From the NCBI GenBank assembly GCA_026874595.1, contig CM049311.1, forward strand, positions 12,553,676 to 12,617,675: 64,000 nucleotides of DNA, read 5' to 3'. Numbering within the stretch: the first letter of the stretch is position 1; each line of letters opens with the position of its first letter. The position numbers were made by a program, and so were the translations under genes. Below, piece after piece: positions 50,701 to 53,370 of this stretch. The DNA is from Sipunculus nudus (Eukaryota > Annelida > Sipuncula > Golfingiida > Sipunculidae). The notes under the pieces were generated by a model, which worked only from the letters and a program-made list of their open reading frames with translations, was not told the origin of the DNA and did no database searches.

Positions 50701-51237
50701 AAATATATTTGTCCAGGTTGGGTCCCTGATGTCAGGTTGAGTGTTATACTTCTAATCCGCTTGTCCAGTGAAGCACATTTTAAAGGCAACCTTTTCTTAT
50801 GTGTATTTCTACAATGACTTTACTTAATGAGTTGGTCATTATTAATTCGGAACTTGTGGTTAAGTCGGTAATAACAATAATTAAAAGCAATCTAAGAATC
50901 CTGGATTGAACAGCTTATGTTGGGTTATACACCTTCTGTCCATTAATTATTTATTAGGGTCATGTGAATATATCATTATAAATAAAGGTAATGCCTGAAT
51001 TTATCATTATTAAAATTATTTTGCGGTACCTGAAAATCCTTCAGTACTTGACACACCTTCTGTCGTGTGACGGTTTTCGGTGGGGGCAGGAGATGTGGCC
51101 ACTGCCTCCTCCGAGGTTGTTTTGGGTGAGCTTACGACTGTGGTCGATAAGAATTCCTCAGTTGTTGATGTCAATGTGGACGATGTAAGAGAGGACAAAA
51201 CAAGTACGAAAATCAGTTGTTTTTCCATGTTATACAT
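2326..51237 (-). CDS. Gene 1: giant adhesion-type GPCR with 26 FN3, 3 EGF, 2 Ig, HormR, GAIN/GPS and 7TM (multi-exon gene span)
   Basis: This multi-exon minus-strand gene would encode a cell-surface receptor of roughly 3,500 residues. Domains in order are a signal peptide, Ser/Thr-rich stub, 26 one-exon FN3 domains, three EGF-like domains, two Ig-like domains, HormR, GAIN with a GPS, seven transmembrane helices and a 140-residue tail. All ectodomain exons up to HormR use phase-1 introns, so they concatenate in frame and behave as shuffled modules. FN3, EGF and Ig modules are known adhesion and ligand-binding domains; GAIN/GPS is the autoproteolytic module of adhesion GPCRs; the 7TM part would act in the plasma membrane. 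A PHIS-type transposon sits in the intron before EGF-1. Odd points are a one-base deficit in the HormR exon, a broken FN3-16 and a frame problem in FN3-13. Joining exon 1 to the FN3 exons is inferred from strand, phase and the absence of another start. No orthologue is named. Confidence 0.85.
3175..3234 (-). CDS. Gene 1 cytoplasmic tail exon 1
   Basis: This 60-nt phase 0-0 exon encodes VRESCQSRKKKFLRSATTQT. It follows TM7 directly (NPK-VRE) and aligns with the gene 2 exon at 57512-57571. It is too short for simple ORF finding. Confidence 0.85.
3602..3643 (-). CDS. Gene 1 TM7 end exon
   Basis: This 42-nt phase 0-0 exon encodes GVFIFVFHCLLNPK, the end of TM7. It has the same length as in gene 2. 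Confidence 0.9.
3815..3950 (-). CDS. Gene 1 TM6 and TM7 start exon
   Basis: This 136-nt exon encodes GVLTPLLGITWVFGALTVVP (TM6 with Gly-Ile-Thr-Trp) and FVFQWIFAIANSFQ. Both are typical of adhesion GPCRs. The donor GTAGGG is followed on the intron side by a 21-base A run (T run on plus). Confidence 0.92.
4072..4151 (-). CDS. Gene 1 TM5 end and intracellular loop 3 exon
   Basis: This 80-nt exon encodes INVVILVIVVYKAMNLSKND followed by a basic TRRKKAR loop. The donor is GTAAGC. Confidence 0.88.
4592..4655 (-). CDS. Gene 1 TM5 exon
   Basis: This 64-nt exon encodes CWLNNLFAWLSFLIPIGLVV. The Cys-Trp-Leu motif is the usual adhesion-GPCR extracellular loop 2 signature that pairs with the TM3 Cys. 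Confidence 0.9.
4837..4906 (-). CDS. Gene 1 TM4 end and extracellular loop 2 exon
   Basis: This 70-nt exon encodes LPAILVTLVHIITNGHSHGN, then GluSer. The donor is GTAAGT. Confidence 0.86.
5424..5580 (-). CDS. Gene 1 TM3 exon
   Basis: This 157-nt exon encodes VLCSAIAVLLHFFFTTSFFM, then MLAEGIHCLITVIMVF and the basic loop HQRKKWETAALIV. The donor is GTAAAC, weaker than the GTGAGT of gene 2 at the same place. Confidence 0.88.
6073..6175 (-). CDS. Gene 1 TM2 exon
   Basis: This 103-nt exon encodes GVLLVFFCIPLCVANCLFLF, then GVSKVHNQ. The gene 2 copy is the same length. Confidence 0.9.
6524..6627 (-). CDS. Gene 1 TM1 exon
   Basis: This 104-nt exon from phase 0 encodes TAILSLVSTIGLSLSIIALV, then LTVLCHIIFW, a clear transmembrane helix. 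The donor is GTAAGT. Confidence 0.9.
7218..7332 (-). CDS. Gene 1 GPS, second exon with cleavage site
   Basis: This 115-nt exon encodes WSGAWSDYGC, then NCSCNHTTNFAVIISP. This is the GPS pattern Trp...Gly-Cys...Cys-x-Cys-x-His-x-Thr-x-Phe-Ala-Val. Autoproteolysis in the family occurs before the Thr after His-x, here between the two Thr of His-Thr-Thr. The residue before the cut is Thr where Leu or Met is commoner. What follows is the tethered-agonist (stachel) stretch TNFAVIISPN. Confidence 0.92.
7816..7871 (-). CDS. Gene 1 GPS, first exon
   Basis: This 56-nt exon runs from phase 0 to phase 2: TLSNETNACVFWDYTFANW. It contains the first GPS Cys and the Phe-Trp motif. Confidence 0.9.
8471..8594 (-). 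CDS. Gene 1 GAIN domain exon 6
   Basis: This 124-nt exon runs from phase 2 to phase 0: ESFNISRIGRVMSVTFAELN and NNPLILSFNRTSLQ. These are beta strands of the GAIN core before the GPS. Confidence 0.84.
8832..8907 (-). CDS. Gene 1 GAIN domain exon 5
   Basis: This 76-nt exon runs from phase 1 to phase 2: TGQTRVSVSSNMYRTAQTVF. Two in-frame acceptors 9 nt apart are possible (starts at 8907 or 8898). The longer form matches the length of the gene 2 exon and is preferred. The donor is GTGAGT. Confidence 0.82.
9232..9363 (-). CDS. Gene 1 GAIN domain exon 4
   Basis: This 132-nt phase 1-1 exon encodes VMQVKATNTSKGTEDIQFPF, then an acidic stretch and VTSKLILEIA. It starts the beta-rich GAIN subdomain B. 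The donor is GTATGT. Confidence 0.83.
9364..11011 (-). other. Gene 1 intron within the GAIN domain
   Basis: AT-rich intron of about 1.6 kb. No exon, repeat array or RNA gene was recognised. Confidence 0.4.
11012..11123 (-). CDS. Gene 1 GAIN domain exon 3
   Basis: This 112-nt exon runs from phase 0 to phase 1. It encodes RGVEVVQTAQLYGQMFSRSV, then PVGANRTIKTDNL. The Tyr codon of this copy is TAT; the paralogue has TAA at the same place. Confidence 0.8.
11556..11624 (-). CDS. Gene 1 GAIN domain exon 2
   Basis: This 69-nt phase 0-0 exon encodes AVVRSIGTMLDQNNQEAWSE, then ISR, a helix of GAIN. The gene 2 counterpart has the same length. Confidence 0.82.
12011..12217 (-). CDS. Gene 1 GAIN domain exon 1
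   Basis: This 207-nt phase 0-0 exon begins AEKILEGGGANDTGRVEEV and continues with an Ala-rich helical stretch (LAASDALTRIAEARAAVAAN). It is helical subdomain A of GAIN. The paralogous exon in gene 2 is 206 nt. Confidence 0.82.
12639..12748 (-). CDS. Gene 1 HormR domain, second exon
   Basis: This 110-nt exon enters in phase 1 and leaves in phase 0. It holds LLRRMCTQHTAGRDAEWDSP and VYIACRDENFQ, matching the Cys...Trp...Pro...Cys second half of HormR. I placed the donor at GTGATG after GAAGAT because the next exon needs phase 0. That donor is not strong. Confidence 0.72.
13299..13402 (-). pseudogene. Gene 1 HormR domain, first exon, with a one-base deficit
   Basis: The exon reads VCDEETLNGIVWPRT in one frame and SVGKTTVNAPCPKGQVG in another. 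Together they match the HormR pattern Cys...Gly-Ile-x-Trp-Pro-x-Thr-x-x-Gly...Cys-Pro-x-Gly. The exon is 104 nt where phase-1 neighbours require a multiple of three, so one base seems missing around 13347-13351. As written, a TGA follows within the exon. The acceptor and the GTCAGT donor look normal. It is either a real null allele or an assembly error; the corresponding gene 2 exon is outside the window. Confidence 0.75.
13642..13800 (-). CDS. Gene 1 Ig-2, second part
   Basis: This 159-nt phase 1-1 exon gives the end of Ig-2 with LDLTLTCKAKNLVGKDQKSC (F and G strands with Cys). The donor is GTAAAT. It leads into the HormR domain. Confidence 0.8.
14533..14757 (-). CDS. Gene 1 Ig-1 end and Ig-2 start
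   Basis: This 225-nt phase 1-1 exon completes Ig-1 (TVVCQALNSG) and begins a second Ig-like domain with VSVFPNTIAVDKGQSVQVSC and a Trp in ITIDWEG. The donor is GTATAT. The open frame that continues past its acceptor is a microsatellite translation. Confidence 0.82.
14827..14866. repeat. (GACA)n microsatellite in an intron
   Basis: A run of AGAC/GACA units ending in AAAC units, next to the Ig-2 exon. Confidence 0.9.
14996..15247 (-). CDS. Gene 1 Ig-1, first part
   Basis: This 252-nt phase-1 exon has Ig landmarks: Cys in QSFHCEF, Trp in FQWYLKG, and a C-terminal LAWDDSG that continues in the next exon as TVVCQAL. Together they form the Asp-x-Gly-x-x-x-Cys F strand. Two extra Cys (NCNPGRVC) lie between. 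The donor is GTATG. Confidence 0.85.
15483..15584 (-). CDS. Gene 1 EGF-3
   Basis: This 102-nt phase 1-1 exon is a shorter EGF-like domain: DPCIFTPCMNNVSCDNGTC, then YCAPGFEGRFC. The donor is GTAAG. Confidence 0.88.
15925..16035 (-). CDS. Gene 1 EGF-2
   Basis: This 111-nt phase 1-1 exon encodes a six-Cys EGF-like domain: EPCFSSPCQNNGTC, then FQCACLPFYSGSTC. It is a close relative of EGF-1 and the same length. The donor is GTACGT. Confidence 0.9.
16344..16454 (-). CDS. Gene 1 EGF-1
   Basis: This 111-nt phase 1-1 exon has six cysteines in EGF spacing: DPCISSPCQHNGRC, then FECTCPSPYSGIVC. There is no Asp/Asn-rich calcium-binding motif at the start. The donor is GTATGA. Confidence 0.9.
16455..17004 (-). 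repeat. Intron upstream of EGF-1 with a partial duplication
   Basis: Sequence just upstream of the EGF-1 acceptor (about 16455-16560) is partly repeated at about 16650-16740, including the CTGAAATG acceptor context and the AAAGTTGAxAATGGAAT word. It may be the remains of a duplicated exon boundary without its exon. Confidence 0.4.
17005..17027 (+). repeat. Left terminal inverted repeat of the transposon
   Basis: This 23-bp sequence starts CTCAAAACGAGGCTG and matches the reverse complement of 22602-22624 at 21 of 23 positions. Confidence 0.85.
17081..20026 (+). pseudogene. Transposon accessory protein: SWIM zinc finger plus YqaJ-like nuclease, broken
   Basis: Exons appear at about 17081-17310, 17784-17878, 18155-18316 and 18936-20026. 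The first has the family's FVEQQ...TSDRAYKFFLEGYVHD start. The second encodes VRSKCYRSQKKTELPH. The third carries a SWIM-type Cys-x-Cys...Cys-His-His finger (KCSCAATKGLCHHTIAVLYQ). The last has the YqaJ/lambda-exonuclease-like body, including RGIELEP, HLGCTQDRR and LTGALWCDFFVYAV. Lesions are an in-frame TAG at 19485-19487, a frameshift near 19540, compensating indels near 19693-19715 that remove the Glu-x-Lys catalytic motif, and a stop near 19778. The exact end of exon 1 is uncertain because it seems to read past the expected donor. The role in transposition is inferred from the family. Confidence 0.75.
18410..18935 (+). repeat. Minisatellite of about 60-bp units built from a splice-acceptor region
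   Basis: About nine units contain TATCTTTATTATACATTTTT followed by ACAG and then GACAGCACATCC. The array runs up to the real acceptor of the last nuclease exon (TTACAG at 18930-18935, exon starting CAATGGCACATCC), which looks like the founding unit. One unit is shortened to about 40 bp. The open frame at 18546-18908 is translation of this repeat. Confidence 0.85.
20165..22595 (-). pseudogene. Transposase: THAP domain plus DDE endonuclease, broken
   Basis: Exon 1 (22595-22434) encodes the first half of a THAP C2CH zinc finger: Cys-Pro-Val-Pro-Lys-Cys, then FHLFPSDKELRKK. Exon 2 (21959-21766) continues with YVCSAHFNDEDF, RKLKAGVVPTQF. Exon 3 (21248-20165) holds a coiled segment, a helix-turn-helix region (FQFHVSQSTVSR) and a DDE_4-like catalytic core: Asp in ILDCTE, Asp in SDKHIT and Asp in VMADKGF. 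Lesions are TGA at 22473-22475 where the conserved THAP Trp belongs, a frameshift with TAA at 21209-21211, TGA at 20791-20793 replacing another Trp, and a frameshift in an A run at 20329-20336. The protein would cut and move the element in the nucleus, but this copy cannot encode it. Confidence 0.85.
22602..22624 (-). repeat. Right terminal inverted repeat of the transposon
   Basis: Inverted copy of 17005-17027. It lies only 7 bp outside the transposase start codon (22595), so the promoter would overlap the repeat. Confidence 0.85.
22693..22743. repeat. (TC)n microsatellite
   Basis: About 51 bp of pure CT dinucleotide repeat just outside the right end of the transposon. It creates a spurious Arg-Glu repeat open frame on the minus strand. 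Confidence 0.95.
22894..23178 (-). CDS. Gene 1 FN3-26 (last FN3)
   Basis: This 285-nt phase 1-1 FN3 exon uses donor GTGAGT. It has GPEPPQNVRVVPASTTSLTV, then Ile-Trp-Asp, DHYTVTLKYHNQTTL and a three-codon longer hairpin. It is the last FN3 before the transposon-bearing intron and EGF-1. Confidence 0.86.
23542..23817 (-). CDS. Gene 1 FN3-25
   Basis: This 276-nt phase 1-1 FN3 exon uses donor GTGAGT. It does not fall clearly into classes a-e. It has a YYYTVTL C strand and a Leu-Glu-Pro-Gly-Gly turn. With FN3-26 it forms the membrane-proximal, non-cassette part of the array. Confidence 0.85.
24113..24379 (-). CDS. Gene 1 FN3-24 (class e)
   Basis: This 267-nt phase 1-1 FN3 exon uses donor GTGAGT. 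Class e marks are YPISTTSLRVVWDRPSAGYV and the short loop ERNHTWSLWKEFTHL. Confidence 0.85.
24713..24988 (-). CDS. Gene 1 FN3-23 (class d)
   Basis: This 276-nt phase 1-1 FN3 exon uses donor GTGAGT. Class d marks are AAAVGYVDYYTVRLRDASHR and SNNETTGPFKEIFSNLNPGE. Confidence 0.86.
24989..26081 (-). other. Intron between FN3-23 and FN3-22 with an (AC)n/(TA)n microsatellite
   Basis: AT-rich intron with an (AC)n to (TA)n tract at 25626-25665. The stretches around 25330-25450 and 25740-25860 share words such as TACGG, CCGTA and GTGGAAAC in opposite orientation. They could be the ends of an inverted-repeat element, but I could not align them convincingly. Confidence 0.35.
25626..25665. repeat. (AC)n/(TA)n microsatellite
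   Basis: A short AC tract runs into about 26 bp of TA repeat in the FN3-23/FN3-22 intron. Confidence 0.92.
26082..26357 (-). CDS. Gene 1 FN3-22 (class c)
   Basis: This 276-nt phase 1-1 FN3 exon uses donor GTAAGT. The class c mark PPSITSL is followed by a Trp and PSKGIVDYYTVTLKNTWQT. The exon reads through from the acceptor without a stop. Confidence 0.83.
27073..27348 (-). CDS. Gene 1 FN3-21 (class b)
   Basis: This 276-nt phase 1-1 FN3 exon uses donor GTAAGG. Class b marks are NVAPKGSIDYYTVRL and the Asn-Leu-Ser-Arg-Gly turn. It is the oldest-looking class b copy. Confidence 0.84.
27349..29257 (-). repeat. Intron between FN3-21 and FN3-20 with a dispersed repeat rich in TGACCT-type half-sites
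   Basis: About 27470-28530 looks like a dispersed repeat. It has spaced TGACCT/AGGTCA words, including a run of TGACCT-like words at 27681-27700 and AAGGTCAAGGTC at 28404-28415, and ends in an ACGACGACAACGG-type tail near 28514. About 28540-28780 shows two diverged direct copies of a roughly 110-bp segment. No exon is visible. Confidence 0.45.
29258..29533 (-). CDS. Gene 1 FN3-20 (class a)
   Basis: This 276-nt phase 1-1 FN3 exon uses donor GTGAGT. It is a second consecutive class a domain, very close to FN3-19, and only about 180 bp of intron separate them. It looks like a single-exon duplication. Confidence 0.86.
29712..29987 (-). CDS. Gene 1 FN3-19 (class a)
   Basis: This 276-nt phase 1-1 FN3 exon uses donor GTAAGT. 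It has the class a core RENVDYYTVTLEENNHTVLS and the NNTNRTG glycosylation-type loop. Confidence 0.86.
29988..30822 (-). other. Intron between FN3-19 and FN3-18
   Basis: AT-rich intron with similarity, near FN3-19, to the intron beside FN3-16. I see no exon or recognisable element. Confidence 0.4.
30823..31098 (-). CDS. Gene 1 FN3-18 (class e)
   Basis: This 276-nt phase 1-1 FN3 exon uses donor GTGAGT. Class e marks are HPVSTKSLTVFWDATSAGNV and the short hairpin VRNITWPFRETF. Confidence 0.85.
31511..31786 (-). CDS. Gene 1 FN3-17 (class d)
   Basis: This 276-nt phase 1-1 FN3 exon uses donor GTGAGT. Class d marks are NVDYYTVRVWDAFRRLIYLR and SNNETSGPFRETFSNLNPGE. Classes b and c are missing between it and the class a exon FN3-16, so this is a shortened cassette. 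Confidence 0.85.
32572..32818 (-). pseudogene. Gene 1 FN3-16 (class a), broken exon
   Basis: The exon keeps its acceptor and a GTGAGC donor but is 247 nt instead of 276. About 29 nt are missing from the central hairpin after DYYTVTV, so the frame shifts and reads into unrelated residues. FN3 sequence resumes in another frame (FTNLTPGEYYTTKV). Both flanking introns are phase 1, so skipping it would leave the rest of the gene in frame. I treat it as a decayed exon. A sequencing or assembly error is less likely for a 29-nt gap. Confidence 0.75.
32819..33561 (-). other. Intron between FN3-16 and FN3-15
   Basis: AT-rich intron. The part next to FN3-16 resembles the intron next to FN3-19 (from 29988), as expected if both follow class a exons in duplicated cassettes. 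No exon is visible. Confidence 0.4.
33562..33837 (-). CDS. Gene 1 FN3-15 (class e)
   Basis: This 276-nt phase 1-1 FN3 exon uses donor GTGAGT. Its N-terminal half is the twin of FN3-10 (LYPLYPVLRRSLTVVWDAAL). Its C-terminal half (FNVRNFTLSYRETF) differs from FN3-10. Confidence 0.85.
34149..34424 (-). CDS. Gene 1 FN3-14 (class d)
   Basis: This 276-nt phase 1-1 FN3 exon uses donor GTAAGT. It begins Pro-Asp-Ile-Pro-Arg-Asn-Val and contains DYYTVTVRDTYSRILYVRSN. It is the twin of FN3-9. Confidence 0.87.
34922..35191 (-). CDS. Gene 1 FN3-13 (class c, one-base deletion near the acceptor)
   Basis: This class c exon has donor GTGAGT. Compared with FN3-8 it lacks one T between the G run and CCAGG at the 5' end. 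With the homologous acceptor (exon starting at 35193) the length is 272 nt and a TGA follows after a few codons. A second AG two bases downstream gives 270 nt and restores the frame (Trp-Pro-Pro-Glu-Asn-Val). I placed the start on that rescuing AG. Which AG is used is not known. Confidence 0.65.
35487..35762 (-). CDS. Gene 1 FN3-12 (class b)
   Basis: This 276-nt phase 1-1 FN3 exon uses donor GTAAGT and has the class b core. It is nearly identical to FN3-7 over the whole exon and the first part of its intron. Confidence 0.87.
35763..36531 (-). other. Intron between FN3-12 and FN3-11 with a copy-specific replacement and a G run
   Basis: The first 150 bp beside FN3-12 match the FN3-7 intron, then sequence from about 35930 to 36430 is unrelated to the sister intron. 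It includes a 17-base G run at 36395-36411. It looks like a copy-specific insertion or replacement. No exon is visible. Confidence 0.5.
36395..36411. repeat. Poly-G run of 17
   Basis: Uninterrupted G run in the FN3-12/FN3-11 intron. It could form a G-rich structure and is also a likely place for length errors. Confidence 0.95.
36532..36807 (-). CDS. Gene 1 FN3-11 (class a)
   Basis: This 276-nt phase 1-1 FN3 exon uses donor GTGAGT. It has the class a core GETVDYYTVTLKGFYQTILS. The usual Trp-Asp after the B strand reads Trp-Tyr here. Confidence 0.85.
37347..37622 (-). CDS. Gene 1 FN3-10 (class e, mosaic)
   Basis: This 276-nt phase 1-1 exon uses donor GTTAGT, unlike the GTGAGT of its relatives. 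The N-terminal half is nearly identical to FN3-15. The C-terminal half, VPWKNSTWSFHETF, resembles FN3-5 instead. The switch near 37485 marks the junction of the cassette duplication. Confidence 0.83.
37934..38209 (-). CDS. Gene 1 FN3-9 (class d)
   Basis: This 276-nt phase 1-1 FN3 exon uses donor GTAAGT. It is almost identical to FN3-14, with only a handful of base differences, and the introns on both sides are also nearly identical to those of FN3-14. Confidence 0.87.
38707..38979 (-). CDS. Gene 1 FN3-8 (class c)
   Basis: This 273-nt phase 1-1 FN3 exon uses donor GTGAGT. Class c marks are PPSITSLNLTWDTPSKGIVD, then Phe-Tyr, with a hairpin one codon short. It is the intact counterpart of FN3-13, which has one base fewer near its 5' end. 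Confidence 0.86.
39627..39902 (-). CDS. Gene 1 FN3-7 (class b)
   Basis: This 276-nt phase 1-1 FN3 exon uses donor GTAAGT. It has the class b core NDASNGRIDYYTVRLWDYRS and differs from FN3-12 by only a few residues. Confidence 0.87.
39903..40894 (-). repeat. Intron between FN3-7 and FN3-6, with shared module and inverted repeat
   Basis: About 150 bp next to FN3-7 are nearly identical to the equivalent intron near FN3-12. A perfect inverted repeat, TTTGGGTCT-C-AGACCCAAA, lies at 40141-40159. The 40380-40790 module is related to 45680-46080. The plus-strand open frame at 40562-40786 lies in this module but is disrupted in the related copy, so it is not called a gene. Confidence 0.55.
40895..41170 (-). 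CDS. Gene 1 FN3-6 (class a)
   Basis: This 276-nt phase 1-1 FN3 exon uses donor GTGAGT. The core GETVDYYTVTFKKFSQTILS is class a. It is the paralogue of FN3-11, in the second of the near-identical cassettes. Confidence 0.85.
41696..41971 (-). CDS. Gene 1 FN3-5 (class e)
   Basis: This 276-nt phase 1-1 exon uses donor GTGAGT. Class e marks are YPVSRRSLTVVWDAALAGSV and Glu-Tyr-Tyr-Arg-Val. The second half (VPWTNSTWSFRETF) and the intron sequence just below it match FN3-10, which helps locate the duplication junction. Confidence 0.83.
42309..42584 (-). CDS. Gene 1 FN3-4 (class d)
   Basis: This 276-nt phase 1-1 exon uses donor GTAAGT. Class d marks are a start reading Pro-Asp-Thr-Pro-Arg-Asn-Val, the AATVGIVDYY core, the GPFNETFSNLIPGEFYVAQV stretch and an ending at Ser-Thr-Ile-Leu. 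It is the diverged third copy of FN3-9 and FN3-14. Confidence 0.83.
43113..43391 (-). CDS. Gene 1 FN3-3 (class c)
   Basis: This 279-nt phase 1-1 FN3 exon uses donor GTGAGT and acceptor TTAAG. Class c marks are PPSITRLNLTWDAPSKGIVD followed by Phe-Tyr, plus NNTERTGPFIEIF. It is one codon longer than the usual 276 nt. Confidence 0.83.
43988..44263 (-). CDS. Gene 1 FN3-2 (class b)
   Basis: This 276-nt phase 1-1 FN3 exon uses donor GTGAGT. Class b marks are the NDASNGRIDYY core, a WDYRS hairpin, VSVRNKTKAVRPFSETF and an Asn-Leu-Ser-Arg-Gly-Gly turn instead of Leu-x-Pro-Gly. It is closest to FN3-7 and FN3-12. Confidence 0.85.
44264..46221 (-). repeat. Intron between FN3-2 and FN3-1, with a decayed module shared with the FN3-7/FN3-6 intron
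   Basis: About 400 bp here (roughly 45680-46080) is recognisably related to 40380-40790 in the equivalent intron of the next cassette, so it was part of the ancestral cassette. The first half (44660-45500) is AT-rich with a stretch containing GTCACC/AGGTCA-type words. I see no host exon. Confidence 0.55.
46222..46497 (-). CDS. Gene 1 FN3-1 (class a)
   Basis: This 276-nt exon has phase-1 boundaries on both sides (acceptor before GGCCAAGACC, donor GTGAGT). It shows the FN3 landmarks seen in every copy: a Pro-Pro-Glu-Asn-Val start, a Leu-x-x-x-Trp B strand, Asp-Tyr-Tyr-Thr-Val in the C strand, an Asn-Leu-x-Pro-Gly turn and a late Tyr. The GETVDYYTVTLK stretch marks class a. It is the first FN3 domain after the signal exon. 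Confidence 0.85.
46498..51029 (-). other. Gene 1 intron 1
   Basis: I see no FN3-like or other coding exon here on either strand. The stretch holds a (TA)n/(GA)n microsatellite at 47702-47787 and AT-rich sequence. The plus-strand open frame at 49615-49932 is Cys- and Arg-rich low-complexity translation without domain features, and I treat it as chance. Confidence 0.5.
47702..47787. repeat. (TA)n followed by (GA)n microsatellite
   Basis: A TA tract at 47702-47760 is followed by a GA tract at 47763-47787, inside gene 1 intron 1. Confidence 0.93.
51030..51237 (-). CDS. Gene 1 exon 1: signal peptide and Ser/Thr-rich stub
   Basis: This is the only plausible start exon upstream of the FN3 array. 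ATG is at 51235-51237, with a second in-frame ATG three codons later. The Met-Glu-Lys-Gln start is followed by a hydrophobic Leu/Ile/Phe/Val core, a typical secretory signal. About 45 residues rich in Ser, Thr, Glu and Pro follow, which looks like a short mucin-like O-glycosylated stub. The exon ends at a GTACC donor after 208 nt, in phase 1, matching the FN3 exons downstream. No TATA-like element was recognised just upstream. Linkage to FN3-1 across a 4.5-kb intron is inferred. Confidence 0.7.
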
Positions 51238-52683
51238 ATTTCATTCAAAAATGTGTTTTCACCTTACGTTGTTGGGAAATCAGATTAAAGACCCGCAACT
51301 CTCCTTAATGTCTCTCTGTTTGCACAGAATAACGAGTCTTCGGAGCACTGATAAAACAATCGAAATCCACACCTAATATTCGCGAACAATGGCGTGTACA
51401 ACAGAATTTACTTCCTGGTCTTATGACAAAAATCACCTACTGGGTAAAGCAAACAACAGACTAGCGATAAAATAAATATATATAGTGACTTGGGTCATGG
51501 GTAGCACTCTCAAGGCACCCACTGTTTGTGTACATATCTGCGGTAATGCCATGGGTCAAATTTTATTCAAAAACATTCACATTGAAGGTTGTTTAACTAG
51601 TACTTACATGTATCGCTTCACTTTTTAATCTATATTGTTTCAATATGGCGCCTTTCTGTTCATTCTTTATGGAGGTAACCGCCTCGATAAGACGTGTAAA
51701 GTGGACTTATATAATGTTAATTAAAGTGTGTACAGCCATAGAGTGCCATTTCAGTTTCGATACAACATGCTATGAGCACTCGCTGCTTGCCATTAATATG
51801 ATCTCGTGCTGTTAACCAGGCCTGGTGTCTACTGCCCATGTGGGCCCTGGGTGTATCATCAAACCCAATGCTTGGTCTTTAGGTCGCGAAACCCACCGAA
51901 TGTTTCTGAGCAATAATGGCTTTAAGGCACACATTTCAGTTTAGTTTAAAGAGCGCTCACCCTTTGCAGGATCCGGCCGTGAAATATGTCACCTCTCCTC
52001 GATTGAGATTTGGATCCTGCTCTGAACCCTTAGTTCGAAGGAGCCGGTAAGGCCTCTGTTTTCATGAGGATCTGAGTGAGAAATATAAGATCCTTGGTAT
52101 GTTATGACCAGGATGTCTACGGAAGCTGTAAGACGAACTTTAACTATTGCCTTCCGGGATTTTTTAACGATTAATATATCAAATATTGACTCCTGTTCCT
52201 GTCAAGTATTTACTAATCCTTGTAACACAGCTGCATCTTAAGATATCTAAGTGTAATAGATTCATCGATAGCTGAAGTACCAGTACACAACTGTTCTCTC
52301 GTTTAAATCAGTGTTTACTTAATTGTATTTTCTTCATACTTTACAAGAATCATAAATTCATTAATTGCTCTTTGGAATGAACCTAACTGAAAGCCCTTAA
52401 TTACAATTCTCACCCCCGGATAAGTGACTACTTTTTAAAAAAAAAACACTGAAAGCAAGGTACCATTGTCATGAGTACTTCTTTATTAAGTGAATCTGAA
52501 TATTTCCTCATATCAATTTTTTTGTAATATACTGGCAATAATGCATATATAAATTATTGACGCCATTAAATGGAAAATCGCCACTTCCTTCAAACAGTTT
52601 GTTATGAATGCTTTAGCTAGTACCATGTTTCTATCCTTAAAATTACGGAGTTCTACTCAAGGTTTTGCAAACTTTTTTACAAC

Positions 52684-52687
<4 letters not shown>

Positions 52688-52714
<27 letters not shown>
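52688..52714. repeat. (TA)n microsatellite
   Basis: About 27 bp of TA repeat directly beside the palindrome cluster. Confidence 0.92.
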
Positions 52715-52716
<2 letters not shown>

Positions 52717-52737
52717 TGGAGCCCGTTAGCTGATCTG

Positions 52738-52803
52738 GCCCATCTGCCGATGGGCTCGGCCCAGATGAGGATCCATTATTGGGCTGCCCATCTGCAGATG
52801 GGC
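52738..52803. repeat. Palindrome cluster
   Basis: GCCCATCTGCAGATGGGC at 52786-52803 is a perfect 18-bp palindrome. GCCCATCTGCCGATGGGC at 52738-52755 is an imperfect copy. GGCCCAGATG lies between them. It sits next to a (TA)n tract and may be the end of a mobile element. Confidence 0.7.
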
Positions 52804-53370
52804 TTGATCCATTAACCGATTTTAATTTTTGTTATTTATACGTTATTATTATATTATCTTGATGACTTCTGTACTCAGACAAACATTTATCAGAACTTAA
52901 ATGTGTTTATTGAAACACTAATAACTACCACAGCCTTACATCAATAATTTTATCATCAAAATTACATAGACGTGCATAGGAAACTACATAGATGTGCATT
53001 CAGTGTTACAATACCCTATTTGATAACTTATTACTCACAATTCTTAATTAGTCTACATTGCATTCGTGTGATGTAAAGATTTTAATGAGGTTCACTTTTT
53101 ACCAAAGTGTAATTACAGCTGTTGCGAAAAAAAATTCATTTACTTTACCACAAAGATGTGACTTCCATGGTACCATACAATTTTATTGAAGAGCAATATA
53201 TATGGTACCGAATCAGTTTCTCAAGTTCATTTGAAAAAAATCACATATATATCAAGGTTGCCATATACATTTTAACAATAACATAGTTATATATGTATAA
53301 CACTCTCTCAGACTCATTTAATCTCAGGGCAATTCACAATCATGCACTATCATCACAATAACTCATCTTG

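Noticed and set aside
51080-51376. Plus-strand open frame of 98 codons
   Set aside because: It is antisense to the signal-peptide exon of gene 1, whose minus-strand reading gives a sensible secretory start and phase.
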